Shown: positions 1 to 11,870, counted from the stretch's first letter. The stretch is 52,605 bases of DNA from Spongospora subterranea (GCA_900404475.1 OUQQ01000056.1:1-52605), one strand, 5' to 3'. The notes: a model not told the origin generated them from the letters alone. Translations and numbers: made by a program.

Positions 1-291
1 GGAGCTCGGCTTGATGTAAAATGACGCATCGATCGCACGCTGGGTGTACTGAATGTTCAGCACGCATTGCGACGTATTCCGGTTTTTGCAACCTCAATTC
101 CCTCCAACCCCAATTTTGCCTTCCCATGTCAATTTTTACCAAAGTTAAGTATTGTGGCGATGTAAATTCCAATGGTGGCCACGAATATTCCGGTTTGGCG
201 TGGTACAAAACGCAACCTTGTCGATGAGATGAAACACCAATGGCAAAACTGATAAAACAATCGAAGCAAAATATATTTAATATTACATATC

Positions 292-1324
292 TCATGACTG
301 GTCCCGTTCATCAGCCGCAGCGGGTGATTTTGTATCGGGCCTGGGCTTGAGGTCCTGTTTATTTTTTTTGTCGCGAAAGAGGTGCGATAATCCCGTCTCG
401 ACATCGTGCACTAGCGACTCGAGTTCGGACATCGCTTCTGTGGCGAACAGCTCAACTTCTGCTGTCATGTTCTGGCAGATCTTCTCCATAACTTCAAGGC
501 CCTATGCAGCGAAATTCCGCAAAAGCATTTATGCAACAGATTCCGGCAGAGTACGTACGTCTTTCGCTTGGGTTTGAAGTCTGGATAAGCCGTGGCTCTC
601 AAATCTGGAAGGAAAAACAGGTGCAGTTCCTGTGATAAAAGATTAGCAATGAGCAGGTGTGAACGAATCTGCACGAAAAAATGTTCGGACAAACCTGTGA
701 TGGTGGCCTGCTGAGTATAAACAGTCCAATCAGGATTATCTGGATGTTGTGAATACGTGCACGTTTCTTCAACAACGACGAACTCCGACCTGAGCGCAAT
801 AGTGATATGTTTGCCTGGACCGATGTGGCGCTAGTACAAACCCAGTCAAATTTCTCGATTTTAGCACGAGCTTTTTGTCCCCCGAATTCACAGTAGACTC
901 TTCAATGCCATAAGCTGATCTGGGTGCTCCAAGCTAGTATAAATGTGCAGGATGAATAAAGTGTGGTCGAAGAAATCACAGCCTTACTGAATTCAAAAAG
1001 GAAGGAAAGTTCGTATCAGCCGTAATCAGGCGACGTGTCACAAGATCGCCAGTTTTTGGATTCAAAAACCTTTCAAAACAATCGATCTAAGAGTTATGAT
1101 AACACAATATGTCAGCGATGAAAGACGCCCATATAAATCATAACACTAATCACCTCCTGGACATGCGGATAAGCTGGATTCGGATATTTCTTCCAAAACG
1201 CGCTTGAAACGGTCGTCCAGGGATGCCTACAACGCCAGCAGGTATATCAGAACCTGGTCGCCAACCAGTAGCTAACCGATCATCCCCACTTATATGTGTG
1301 CTTGTTTTCGAAAAGCCTCACCAT
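292..1324 (-). CDS. PRELI/Ups-family mitochondrial intermembrane-space lipid transfer protein
   Basis: PRELI/MSF1-domain proteins carry phosphatidic acid or phosphatidylserine between the mitochondrial membranes, normally with the small partner Mdm35/TRIAP1. Reading the minus strand from ATG 1324 and removing six short GT-AG introns gives one continuous frame. It begins MVRLFENKHTYKHPW, followed by AFWKKYPNPAYPHV, the typical PRELI start. Further on come SRNLTGSEFVVVEETCTYS and HPDNPDWTVYTQQATI, the family core, and then a helical tail (GLEVMEKICQNM, ELESLVHDVE). One intron (about 790-841) is only about 52 nt, and splicing it out is what rebuilds the NLTGSEF motif. The stop is at 292-294. The C-terminal tail (about 20 residues after HLFRDKK) is charged and probably disordered. 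The subtype (Ups1/PRELID1, Ups2/PRELID3 or SLMO) is not resolved. The next gene upstream on the same strand ends about 190 bp away. Confidence 0.92.
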
Positions 1325-1515
1325 CCCTTGACCTGCGGCGACAAACCCTTAGCCCGTGGCGACAAACCTGCGCGACCCAAAACTCGACTGTCAATTATTA
1401 TCGGACATCGACCCAACACAGAATCGGCCAATTTATTCACTGGTTTTCGGTTGGACGTTGATGAAATTTTACATCGCTGTGTATTAAGTACACAGGTTCG
1501 CCTAGCTTGTTCTGA

Positions 1516-3198
1516 TTATTTGCTCTTCGGCGTGTACGATGCCTTGATTGCTGGCATGCCTGTCACTTCTCGAGCGGCGATCAACATGTTAATATCGTAC
1601 GTTCCTAAAAATTGATGAATTACATATCCGAAAAAAATGGCCATGGATTTGCACCTTCGTATGTATAGATGCTCTCCATGTCGCAAAACAAACGCCCGAC
1701 GTGATATGATCCTGCAATGCGATGTTGTGGTTCTGACGATTTTGTTTCACATTAACCATACCTTCAATACCGTTTCCGCCCAAAATCTCTCGCCCTAAAG
1801 CCGCCACTTCCTTTACAACCATTCGTAAGAGCCTAATTTCCACGAGTTTTTTTCATACCCGGCCGCGAAGGGAATTGATTGCTTTGGTCAACGCCGCCTG
1901 GTCAACGGTTAAATATTGCATTCCCCGTGATAAAAATATGTGATATTATACTTGTCCAGGGGTCATCTTTCCGCTTTGATAAAGCTGGCTCAATCGATTT
2001 GCCATATATAGCATACTCTGGATTGTTCCCAGCATTCTTACTAGTTTTTCCTGAAAAGCGATTCTGGGGAGATCGAAAACTTCAGCAAGGAGCCCTTACC
2101 TGATTTAACTGAAACGCTGCTAGGGGTGAACCAAATTGTTTTCGCTGCTTCAAGTACGACAAGCAATGATCATAAATACCCATGGCAATTCCGACAGGTT
2201 GCCAAGCGACCATGACGCGAGATACAGTAAGCGATCGTCCTGGACCGCTGGCGAAATCCTAAGCAGACGAATTTTGAACAGAGTTGTATTCTGAAAGCAA
2301 CGTCGATGACCTTGGCGCCGGGCATCCTGTTCTTTTCAGGCACAAAAACATTTTTCATTGTGATATGCCCGTTCTGTACGATTCGCAACGATATTTTGTA
2401 CTCAATTTTTTCGACCTTGAAACCCGGGGTTCCTTTATCGACGATGAATCCTAGAATCTTATCCTTCTGGGAATGTTTTGCCCAAACGACGGTCACGTCA
2501 GAAAACGTCGCATTCCCGATCCATCTTTTCTGGCCGTTGATCAGCCAGCCTAGAAACCGGTAAACGTCGTAGAAAAAGTGCCATAGATTAGCATTACCTC
2601 CCTCCACTGGAGTTGCTGTAGTTTCGATATCGCTGGCGTCAGAACCCCGATTCGGTTCGCTTAGCGCGAAGGAGCCGACCGTTTCCAGTGTGGCCATCTT
2701 TGGTAAATAACGGGTTTTTTGCTCAACACTTCCACATAACGCAATCGATTGAATAGCGAGACAGTTATGTACCAGGAAGAAGGTTGATACAGATGGGTCA
2801 ACTCTGGCAATTTCTAGTAAAATGCAGACATTTGCCATGTGGGACAGGCCAGGACAGCCGAATTCTGTCACTGTTGAGCCGCAAAGACCAAGTGGTGCCA
2901 TCTTCTTGATAAGAGCATGTGGGAACTCCGCTTTTTCCCAACACTCAACAGCTATTGGAGCTACGTTGTCAAGCGCAAACTTACGAACCTGTCGCGATCA
3001 ATGCGCTGTTTTAATAATAATGTTGTGACACATCCGACCAAAATGATCAAAGAATATCCTAACCTTAAGACGGATGAGCCGCTCCTCAGGGGTTAGTAAC
3101 TCATCGAAATTAAAGTAATCAGACGTGCTCGCCGGAAATGGCAATTCACTGGCAACGCTAGACACAGTGTGGGCGGTTATCCTATTGACGCGATTCAT
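1516..3198 (-). CDS. Acyl-CoA dehydrogenase/oxidase of the glutaryl-CoA dehydrogenase-ACX4 type
   Basis: This is a flavoprotein that desaturates acyl-CoA or glutaryl-CoA. The frame begins [15 protein letters not shown], then [20 protein letters not shown], a start seen in plant ACX4 and glutaryl-CoA dehydrogenases. Later landmarks are [19 protein letters not shown] (flavin/substrate loop), [18 protein letters not shown], a C-terminal helix block reading [31 protein letters not shown], and [17 protein letters not shown]. The last motif appears only after removing an intron that splits the E-G-T codons near 1570-1625. The predicted end is TPKSK and stop (1516-1518), so there is no SKL/SRL peroxisome signal. 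The N-terminus is basic and hydroxylated with no acidic residue in the first 15, which would suit mitochondrial import. Many short introns interrupt the gene. The family is certain; the substrate is not. Confidence 0.93.
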
Positions 3199-4096
3199 AA
3201 TATGGAAGGCAGACCCGATTTCACAGTGATCTTCACTTTCTTGCCGACTGACGTTTCCGATTCCGCCAACTCACATACCAGAGGTATAAGTGCGTCGTCA
3301 TTTACGAGTCAGGCATACGTTACCAATATACGGTATAGTGTACAATTCTCCTTAGTGGAGTACACTGCACCCTATAGTGGACCTGTATGGGCCAAAGGGT
3401 TACATAGAGTACAGTTTCAATGGGACGCGGCTGTCTGCTTTGTCGGTGTCGCCAGCGCCTGGGGGTAACGAACTGCACTGTTACAGGCCCGCATGCCCTG
3501 CACCATTGTAACACCAATGGGGCAACCTAAACACCATAAAAATGACTTTCAATGTCGACGACTGTCGGTTGGCAAGATCTTCCACTTCAATCCGTCATGT
3601 ATATCATATGTCAGATTACGTTTATATAAGTTAATTCTCGTTGTGCAATCCAAATTCCGTTTGTCATTTCTCCTTGAAGCGTGTAATCTGGCGACTTCTT
3701 ACGGGACGCTGTCGTGAATCGGCCAAATAATAAACCAAGATCGAGGAAGGGAGTCACGTCTGTGTGGTTCCTATAGATATTCAGCAGGCAACACCCCCCT
3801 TCCTATCGTACCAGTATGAACTAATGGGGAGCGGGTTCTGTTGAAGGCTGTTGGACGTTGATGATGTCCCCAGTTGACCCGGTGTCCACCGTCCTCAATC
3901 ATGAACACACCATCAATCGCTCATGATATAATAAAGGATGACCATAATCAATAATAGTCACAGAAACCTGTCGTCATTCATCACTGCCAAACCCATCCAA
4001 TTCCACACGTTCCAGAACAATTCCGAATTTGTATCGACCCGACCCATCATTGGATCAGGGTCAATATCGTAGTGGCTCTCGACTGATCACCAATCT
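3199..4096. other. Intergenic region between divergent genes
   Basis: About 900 bp lie between the start of the acyl-CoA dehydrogenase (minus) and the RING gene (plus), so both promoters should be here. Short ORFs on either strand have no recognisable motif and no splice-linked continuation. No clear repeat or RNA gene was seen. Confidence 0.5.
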
Positions 4097-5016
4097 ATGG
4101 ACTTGTGCCCAATATGCCATGAGCGCCCTGATCCTCCATCCAGCCCGTCAACTTGTTCCCATATCATGTGCACCGACTGCCTATTGGAATGGGCGAACGT
4201 CACCAACCTATGCCCTCTGTTAGCGGTTCATCCCCTAATCCCCTTGACCCAACCTGGCTGTTGACGAGAGCTATCCCCCTTGTCACCCCCACAGATGTAA
4301 GGTGCGATTCGAATGGATCCGTACTGGACCCGACTGCTTCATCCACGTACGCCATCGGGATCAACACGTCTCATTCGCAACAAGTTCGTGGCGTTTCTCG
4401 CTGGTATTGCCGGGATAGGGCGGCGTCTGACCATGGATGATCAGGCACGGAATCGGGACAGCGATACGACGAGGACGATTCTGATAACGAATCCGATACG
4501 GTCGATTCGGAAGCGGCACGAGCTCCATATCGATGGCAGATGGCGACATTCACTGCCTCCCCAGCGATCGCCCTGACCAGGGAATCCTTCAGTATTCGAC
4601 GAGTTTCATCGCCCCCACGAGGTGAGTCGCGTTTGGCGTTTTGTTTTTTCGCCCTGGTTTTTCGCCCTGGGGGCCAACGATCGTACCGAAGTACTGACCG
4701 CTTGGCGATAGTGGTGGACGAGTCCGAGATCACGACGGCGACGTTGATCGGGAACACGGCGGCCCCGGTCTCAGGAAGACGGCGATCCTCCAGGATTCGG
4801 GAGCGGTCTAGCCGATTCAGCAATGGTGATAGTGAGAGGAGTGATGGCAATGACAGTAATCCTGATCAGGTTGACGATGGCGCTTCGATCCCCGTGCGAC
4901 GGCGCGTTGTGTTCCGTCCGTATTCCCGGTTCCATGGCCAGGATATTCGCCTGATATTGCCGTTCATCGTCAACAGCAACGATATCCAATCCAGCGACGA
5001 TTCAATTCCCAATTGA
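4097..5016 (+). CDS. RING-finger protein, probable E3 ubiquitin ligase
   Basis: From ATG 4097 the product opens directly with a RING domain: MDLCPICHERP, then CSHIMCTDCLLEWANVTNLCPL, with the final ligand pair completed by splicing (exon end 4218, next exon 4295, giving CPLCKVRFEWI). Spacing is C-x2-C-x14-C-x-H-x2-C-x2-C-x10-C-x2-C, the C3HC4 pattern. An in-frame TAG 27 nt upstream supports this start. Further exons encode an acidic linker (YDEDDSDNESDTVDSEA) and, after an intron with a GTGAGT donor near 4621 and an acceptor near 4776, an Arg/Ser-rich stretch (RRRSSRIRERSSRFS). This layout recalls PHRF1/TOPORS-type RING proteins. The second intron boundary (between about 4320 and 4440) is uncertain. 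The gene converges on the P2X gene, with stops 187 bp apart. Confidence 0.75.
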
Positions 5017-5202
5017 CAATAACTTATTGAACTTTAATATAAAGAATAGCGAATACCGATATCAGTTCAGAATTGGCCAAGGCGAATTTATTGGGTCATC
5101 CCGATCCACAATTGTGGTTCATGGCGAAGCAGAGGATTTGAGTTCGGAATGCTGCGGGCCCATCTCAAAACATATATTGAATACGAGGTGGAGTTCTGTC
5201 CG

Positions 5203-7075
5203 CTAAACTGGTTGAACGCTGGGATCAGCGGGGGCAACGTTTCGTCTGATGACGACATTCTGATCGGCAGGTTGACTAGGTTGGTTGATCCCGCGCCTGA
5301 CATCGGAGAAATCTTCGGTGACGTCAAACTGACGAAAAAAGGTGAATGAATTGAATGAGAGGGAGAGATGGGAATATCAACTTTAGCCGATGAATACAGA
5401 AGGCGTTCAGGGAGAAGGAACAGCATGATCGCGTCGACTACAACATTGGCGACCGCCAGCATGCCCAAGGCGGTGAACAACTGCACAAGGAAGAACTGGA
5501 ACACGAACCTGTGTCGACAGATCGATATCCAGGAGAACATTGTGTTGGGAACGAAGAACCGACCGAGATATCGCCCCGGTCTGAACGAACACCAGCTGAA
5601 CCCCATGGCGATTATATGATATACGATGAGCTGAAAACAATGGGTATTTCAGGTGGTTTCACAGAATCGGTTGGGGAAAGGGACCGACTTGAGTTTAACG
5701 GTTCGGTGGTGACGATCTTGAATTCCGCTCCAGGAACCCTGAGGTGGAATTGAGTGGAGGTTCCAGGACCGATTCAATATCGATTACTTCTTCACAGAGA
5801 ACACGAACCGCTTCTGACTGCGCTCGATCGAGTACCTGATCTCGACTGTGAGAATGGCGCCAGCGTTCCGAACAGATTCAGCCGGCGCCCCAGGCAAAAC
5901 GGAATCGGCTAAGGGATTCAGCGCACGATCACGGGACCGAAACGAGGGCGATCATGGACCAGACCCTACACGCTTGATTGAGCTGTATTCCACCGGCGGA
6001 CACGAACTCTTGCAGCTGGACGATGTTGATCCCGTTGGCGTCTTTGAACTCCTTCATCACCTGCCCCTTCTCGTCGACCAACGTCCCCGTAAGATCCTGG
6101 AACACAATCCCGGTTTAGTCATCTCACGTGCTTCCGGCATGCATTGCGGATTCGTGGTTGCCTTGGACGTTCCAGCGTAGAGTTGATTACCAGTTCCGGC
6201 GATAATTGTCCCAAACGCCGTCTTTTGACTTGATTCCGCCATAAACCCTAAATTTGGTCGTTGACGGATCGATCATGGGGAACAAAGGCGACGTACGTCG
6301 CGCCTCGAAATTATGTAGAACACCGATGGTGTAGTTATCAACCCCAGCCAGGAAGTATTTACTGGAGGCGCCAACAGCGACGAACGGGTCCTGACAGGCG
6401 ATCCCGTCTTGACAATGGCGCTGTTGAACCGTCGTGATCACCCGGGTTGTGATGAATATACTGACAGAGACGGGGGAGAACGATTCAGTCCATGCGAGCC
6501 ATTATTGGAACTGCAAAATGGGGTTTGAACCTATTATCCAACGCAACGGGAGAACGAGCTTGCCCATCATCCCAAACCGTACAGGGAGCTGTTGTTCCAT
6601 CACCGAAATTACCACAGATCCGATCGCGGAAATCGATTGATCGAGGGATTTACCAGTATCAATGAGGGCTGGGTTCGGTCCAGTATATTGTTTACAGAAC
6701 GGGTATTGGACGGGATCGATGAAGGTGGCCGGTTTCTGGAACGAGGTCTGAACGGTCCCGGTCGGCTCTTCATATTCCAGATACTGCCTGACCACACAAA
6801 CGTCGCAAATGTCACGTTCGAGGCTCGTGCAGGGTTGGATCAATCTCACTGGTTCTTGATGATCACGAAACCGATCACGTACACGACGATCACGATTTGC
6901 AGCAATATTCGCAAAAGACCCAGGCGCCGATCCCTGATCTTGACGATCTTTGGGGTCGAATACTATGTCATGTGTTAGTGGGGGACGATTTCGGTGGTTC
7001 GTTGTGAGGTGAGGCATTTACAGCGAACACATCGTCAGGGTCTTGTTGGCGAATGTTGGACCATATGGAACCCAT
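5203..7075 (-). CDS. P2X-type ATP-gated cation channel
   Basis: P2X proteins form trimeric ion channels with two membrane helices and a large ectodomain. The first exon (ATG 7075) reads MGSIWSNIRQQDPDDVFA. It joins across an intron to YSTPKIVKIRDRRLG, the hallmark cytosolic N-terminus, and to helix 1 (IVIVVYVIGFVII). The ectodomain contains VDNYTIGVLHNFEAR, KEFKDANGINIVQLQEF, SAGGIQLNQACR and AILTVEIRYSIER. It ends with GVQLVFVQTGAISR, joined to helix 2 (VQLFTALGMLAVANVVVDAI) and LLYSSAK. Splicing out an intron after AK gives a charged tail (FDVTEDFSDVRRGIN) and a TAG stop at 5203-5205. P2X receptors occur in animals, amoebae, green algae and some zoosporic fungi, but not in Dikarya. In amoebae they serve the contractile vacuole; the location here is unknown. 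The exon count is approximate. Confidence 0.9.
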
Positions 7076-7441
7076 TTCGTGATGCGGTTACGTGAAATAT
7101 ATGAATCTGAATCGCGTGCCGGAAAATCTCCAACACCCAAGTGTTCTGCATCGTCAGCCGACAACGTCATTGTGATTTGAACATGAACTGAGACGCGTCA
7201 ACATCTAAATGATGCTCCTGGTTGGATCAATGAACGGCACCAGGTAGTGGCGGCGACGATACATTCGCACGAACGAACGAAACTGCTGTTGTTCCGACGA
7301 GAAGGGCGGAATAAACCCTGGGGACCAAGAGCGAAGGCAAATGCAATATATATGTGATGCGTGTAATGACATAGATAGGTAGAGCGCACAGCGAATTAGT
7401 TAATGATTGTGAGATAGATTGCGGGCAAAACTTGATCAGGT
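7076..7441. other. Intergenic region
   Basis: 366 bp separate the P2X start from the LST8 stop; both genes are on the minus strand. The region should hold the P2X promoter. No motif-bearing ORF was found. Confidence 0.5.
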
Positions 7442-8784
7442 TCAGGTTGGGGAGTCATTCAACGCAACGCACGTAGCGCCCTTGAGATGACCGCGATATT
7501 CAAGGACGGACTCGCCACAACTCAGATCCCATAATCTCGCCGTCTTGTCCGACGACGCTTTAGCGGATCAGAATAACAAACACCAAAAGATGAGCCACAA
7601 CTTGCCCATAAATAAACGCATTGGACCTCTAACCTGTCACAAGATATGCACTATCGGCTGAAAATGTGCAATCCCAGACCCACGCTTGATGACCCGTAAG
7701 GGTTTTGACCAGATCTGAATTCGACGATAAGTCCCAAATCTTGACCGATCTGTCTGCCGAGCTGGTGGCCAGATACCTGCGGAAATCGCCAATCAGGGAA
7801 CGGAATGCAGGAATGGCTGGCACACATACCGGACATCGGGCGAGATTAGACACTTCAATAAATACATACGATGAGCGTTGATGATGTGCAACATATTGAG
7901 ATCATGCTGTGGGGAGAACGACCTAATCGGGTGTTCAGCACGATTGTTATGCATAAGACACGTGGGAGCAAACTCTACCAGATTGTGCATTTTCCATTGT
8001 TGTTACCTGCAGCGAGGTAGGAAGCGTCGCTGGCGATGGACACCGACCGCAAGCTCGAATTATCTTCCAAGGCCTGAAAACATCACCCCATGATCATGGG
8101 AAACAAACGGGGGAATCAGAGGGGCAATGCTAACCAGATTCACTGAGCACTTCCCGGCAGCGAGGTCGTAGATTTTGATCTGCCCAATCTGATCGACGGT
8201 GACGATTTCCCCCTAAACCATAGAGCCCGATTAGTTATAAGGTCATCTGGTAGAGGATGGGGTTCAGGTCCAGACTTGATTCGGATGCAATACTGCATCT
8301 GTTATTGGACTGCCGTTATTGATGGATTTCTGGCAACCCCCAGCACGGACATCCCATATATTGATATAACCGTCTTCCGATCCAGAGAACATCCATTTAG
8401 CCTCTTTCTGGAACCCAATCGCCATGACATTGTCTTTGTGCCCGGAAAGTGTCCGAATCTAAACTCGGATTTCGAATGAAAACTGAGACGGTTCACAGGT
8501 AGCGATTGGAGCTGACCGGATTCTGATTCTGACTACAGGTTAAGATGTCGTAGATTTTGATGTTGGGATTACCGGCCGCAGCTAAGGTCTGTTTATCGTT
8601 AGTGATATCAAGACGGTTGACTTGCTGGACAATCATTGAACGGTTCAGGCGAATAACAGATCACGGCCATCAGTAATTCTACCGAATCGGTGTGTGGTAT
8701 GGACTGTCGACATTGGGCTGATGTCGCCTGCCACAATCGTATCGACCCATAACCGGCCGTCGCCAAGATCACACAAGCCGACAT
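7442..8784 (-). CDS. lst8: LST8/GbetaL, seven-bladed WD40 subunit of TOR complexes 1 and 2
   Basis: LST8 binds the TOR kinase domain in both TORC1 and TORC2. From ATG 8784 the frame reads [18 protein letters not shown] and, across an intron, [20 protein letters not shown] and [11 protein letters not shown], the diagnostic LST8 N-terminus. Later blades read [67 protein letters not shown], and finally [15 protein letters not shown] before a TGA at 7442-7444. The usual Asp in blade 1 (AGYDHTIRFW in other species) is missing; the sequence here is AGYGSIRLW. Introns are short and frequent. The 5' side faces the retroelement island. Confidence 0.95.
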
Positions 8785-9395
8785 GGTTCGGGATCCCCAA
8801 GTTCCTTGGCACCCCCCGTGGCGCTACCCGGTATGCCCGGTAGCATAAGGTATGTACTGTGTCACCAGAAGACAGTGCAGTGCTAGGGTATGTACACTCT
8901 GGACGGGGGGCAATGTGAACAGCAACACGGAACAATGTTCATTTCCATTGGAACAACCGATTTATTCACGAAAACATGCTTGATTTGGAGATCGACAGCA
9001 TTGTACGTCAGGACTCTTCTACTGCAGAATGAGGATTTAAAGTTCTCTGCTGTTCTGGATTGGTTATCATTGCAAGAAGGGTATGAAACGAGCCATCAGG
9101 TTTCACGTGGGAACCTTTTATCTCAATTGCTTCAGATGCTCCTCAGCTAGTGCGGTGAAAGGGAGAGGAGATGATGAAGAGAGAGAAAAGAGAAGTGTTT
9201 ATTAGGGGCGAAAAAAAGTACCCATAGTTACAGGACAGGGTCGAGGATTACGAGGGGAACCATATTCCCCTCTTTCAAGCGAAGCTGTGCAAAGGCTCCC
9301 AAGTGAAATCTGATGGCTCAAAACCCTGCCAACCGATTAACAGTATGATTTCACCCCTACCAGCGTTGCGCCTCAAATCGCAAATTGAGGAGACG
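8785..9395. other. LST8 upstream region, no clear gene
   Basis: About 600 bp upstream of LST8. A short palindrome-like stretch around 8822-8845 (gctacccggtatgcccggtagc) could form a hairpin. The plus-strand ORF 8890-9150 carries no recognisable motif and is probably not coding. Confidence 0.35.
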
Positions 9396-9846
9396 TTATA
9401 TGTAGCGCCATGTGATGCGAATATTGTGCAGGAGGGGTGTTGTGGTCCTGTCATGGTAATACATCAGACGTTGGGCATCCGCCATTGCCGAGATGTCCGA
9501 AGTGATCAAATTTTTTACCATGAACACGTGCGCGTTGACCACGTAAAACAATCTGTGCTGGACCGAACCAGTTAACACAGGTTTTCCTACTTTGACTCGG
9601 TGATGAGTAGAACACATATTCGACTGTAGTAAAATTAATGTCCACGGTGGATCTGTGATTTCGACGAGAACGATGCTTCTGGGCGCGTTGTCTGGATACA
9701 CGATCAGCCACTTCCTTGTGCATGGAATCCAGAGCGTCAGAAAGATCGACTGTGATCTCATTGATTCGCTTTGGGGCTAGAGGCACATGAACAATGATGC
9801 CACTGTGAGGAAGGAAAATTGACGGCAATAAACAAAAAGGTGGCAC
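9396..9846 (-). pseudogene. Decayed Ty3/Gypsy-type integrase C-terminal region
   Basis: Two overlapping minus-strand frames together resemble the tail of a Gypsy-class integrase. The first has LSDALDSMHKEVADRVSRQR, an Arg-rich run, and then VDINFTTVEYVFY and VNWFGPAQIV, which match the SH3-like GPY/F region (vnFtvGDyVl...W.GPa.iv). The alignment then continues in another frame with VVNAHVFMVKNLITSD and ADAQRLMYYHD. That implies a frameshift near 9560. No intact polyprotein, protease or full integrase core is seen nearby, so this is a dead fragment. Confidence 0.6.
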
Positions 9847-11050
9847 ATAAAGTGGACGGAGAGAAAGAATTTCATAACAATTCGATTATTCTCACGCAGG
9901 TCACTGAAAACAGATTGTGGCAATGTTGACTCAGATAATCTAGAACCGCATCCAGTTGAGGTGCTCGGCGGGAGTTAAATGTCAAATCCGGATCTCCCAC
10001 AGCACTTAACATCAACAAGTCCAGTCGCAGTTGCTCCGTATTTATGACGTTTTGGTATCTGGTAGAGTTGTTGTATTGGAACGTTTTCCGATCTCTGTAA
10101 TGCACCCAGAAGATCGTCAGAGGTGCAGCTGATGCCATGGTTTGTAAGTCAACAATGGACAAACCCTGAATTATGGACAGAAGTAAGCGTCGACTCAGGA
10201 TGTGCCCAACCAGGGGCCAAAAATTTATGGGTTCAAGCGTAGATGGCAACGCTGGCACTAGCATGAATGCTTTGTTGGAACATCTTGCCAAAACTCGAAT
10301 TCGATTATAAAATCTGTTGGATGGTTGTTTTTCTGAAACGACGCAACTCGCTGGCTTCTTTCATAGAATAGACAAACTCTTCTATACGAATTTTGCAATG
10401 TTGCGATCGCAGACAATCAAGGTGGAGCCATCAAATAAAGGACCATCGATCTAACATGCCTGAATTTCACAATGCTCGGCAGTCTCAAGAGCGGCTAACG
10501 ATCAAACGATTCGTGCTTTGATAGCTTCGAGACAATTGGGACGTTCATCCGACGAAATAACGCCTGGATTGGAACGGCTTGGGCCTAAAAGTAATCATAT
10601 GCCGGATTCTAGAAAACAACAAAATATGGGTCAGAATGACCACAGACAGCAAATTCTGGACAGACAACAGAAACATGTTTCTCCCTGGTGCCTGTTTCTG
10701 GATCGTGGCTATCCGGTTTCGGAAGGAGGCGGACGGCAGGGGCATTGGCACCAATCATATGCTTGTCACCACCACCCTCCGCCTACGTCAGCTCCTTCCC
10801 ACTTTTTCAAAGAATACACCTAAACTCATTTTGATGTAGATCACCAACCAAACAGAAAACCGGATCAGAATGCTGCAAAATGGCATTTTGGCCACGATGC
10901 CAATTACCAGCAGATTTTTGTGTCTTTTGAAGGAAACTGTAAAACGAATGCCTAACGGGCAAGTTCAGAATCGTAAGGCTGTGAATGAGCTGTTTACGTT
11001 CAGTAATGATTTTATGATCGTAGAAAGGAGCCGATTAAACGGGAGCGTTG
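9847..11050. other. Gene-poor stretch within the retroelement island
   Basis: Several ORFs of 60-140 codons lie here, the longest at 9872-10291 on the minus strand. It contains APLTIFW, which could be the upstream edge of the Gypsy-like fragment, but the remainder is not recognisable. No splice-linked gene was found. It is best treated as decayed repeat or non-coding sequence. Confidence 0.35.
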
Positions 11051-11082
11051 GGTGAACGAAACGAAGAATAAAATAGGAGAAG

Positions 11083-11720
11083 TTGTCCAAGATATTTTTT
11101 TGTCACAGTATTGTGGTTCATCAATTTGTGAACCACCGTCGGCCGTCATTCATCAACTGCAAGTCTACAATCAATCCGCATATTCGCGCCCTCTCCATTT
11201 TGAGTCGCAATCCGCTTATTACGATTGTTCAATCAGACGACAACCTGCGCCTTGTCGTGATGCCTACTTTGGTCTACAATACCATGGTAGTTGCCAACGA
11301 AGAACTCTGGGCAACAACTTTACTCATGCCTACTCAACAGACCGATAGTCAATCTAAGAATTGCCAATGGCCAGCCTCTGTTGACTCGACGTAAGCACAA
11401 GTACGCTATACTTTGCCAATTTTCATTGTCCACTGAAACTGCATATTGAACATGTCCCATTCCTGGACGTCCAATCAACGCGGTCTACTCATCTTCAACA
11501 AGTCCTCTACTAGAGGCAATCCATTAATGACGTCTTCATCATATTAAAGGCACCGTTCTACAACTCGACGAGCTACAGTTCATGATGAACCACACTAAAC
11601 GTTATATTTCGTTTACCTTTGACATTCCCAAAGAACGTGTTAACTTTCTAGATCTATGCGTCAATCGACAACCTCTCGGCTCTATTCGCTTCATCACCTA
11701 GAAGATAAGAGGATTCATTG
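11083..11720 (+). pseudogene. Fragment of a reverse-transcriptase-like element
   Basis: A plus-strand frame (11083-11394) contains LITIVQSDDNLRLVVMP, which resembles the (A/P)DKNLGLVVMD motif found early in Penelope-like and related reverse transcriptases. Farther along, after stops, another frame reads HTKRYISFTFDIPKERVNFL followed by DLCVNR, similar to the motif (inFlDl.v) near the end of the palm region. The two pieces lie in the right order for one RT but are interrupted by stops, and the YxDD box is not seen. The element class is tentative. Confidence 0.42.
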
Positions 11721-11785
11721 TAGACTTGCAGGGCTGGTGTCGATTAATGATGGCTGACCCAGCTTTCTCAACTAGGTTTATTTCG

Positions 11786-11870
11786 ACAAAGAATCTGCCA
11801 CCTTGAGCTCTAAGCTCGACGCCGCTTGTTTGTCAAAAGACAAAATTCGTGAAACAATCTTTAAAGACCT
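11786..11870 (+). repeat. Inverted repeat, left copy
   Basis: This matches the reverse complement of 12113-12183. A perfect core of about 36 nt (starting aaagaatctgccacc) is followed by about 14 nt present only in this copy and then a second matching block. In the plus frame it encodes DKESATLSSKLDA, AACLSKDK and IRETIFKDLQ before a TAG. Confidence 0.85.

Noticed and set aside
1223..1615. 130-codon plus-strand ORF
   Set aside because: It overlaps the first exon of the PRELI gene and the last exons of the acyl-CoA dehydrogenase on the other strand, both supported by strong motifs; it has no motif of its own.
4371..4850. 159-codon minus-strand ORF
   Set aside because: Antisense to the RING gene exons; its charge pattern mirrors the Arg/Ser-rich and acidic codons of the sense strand.
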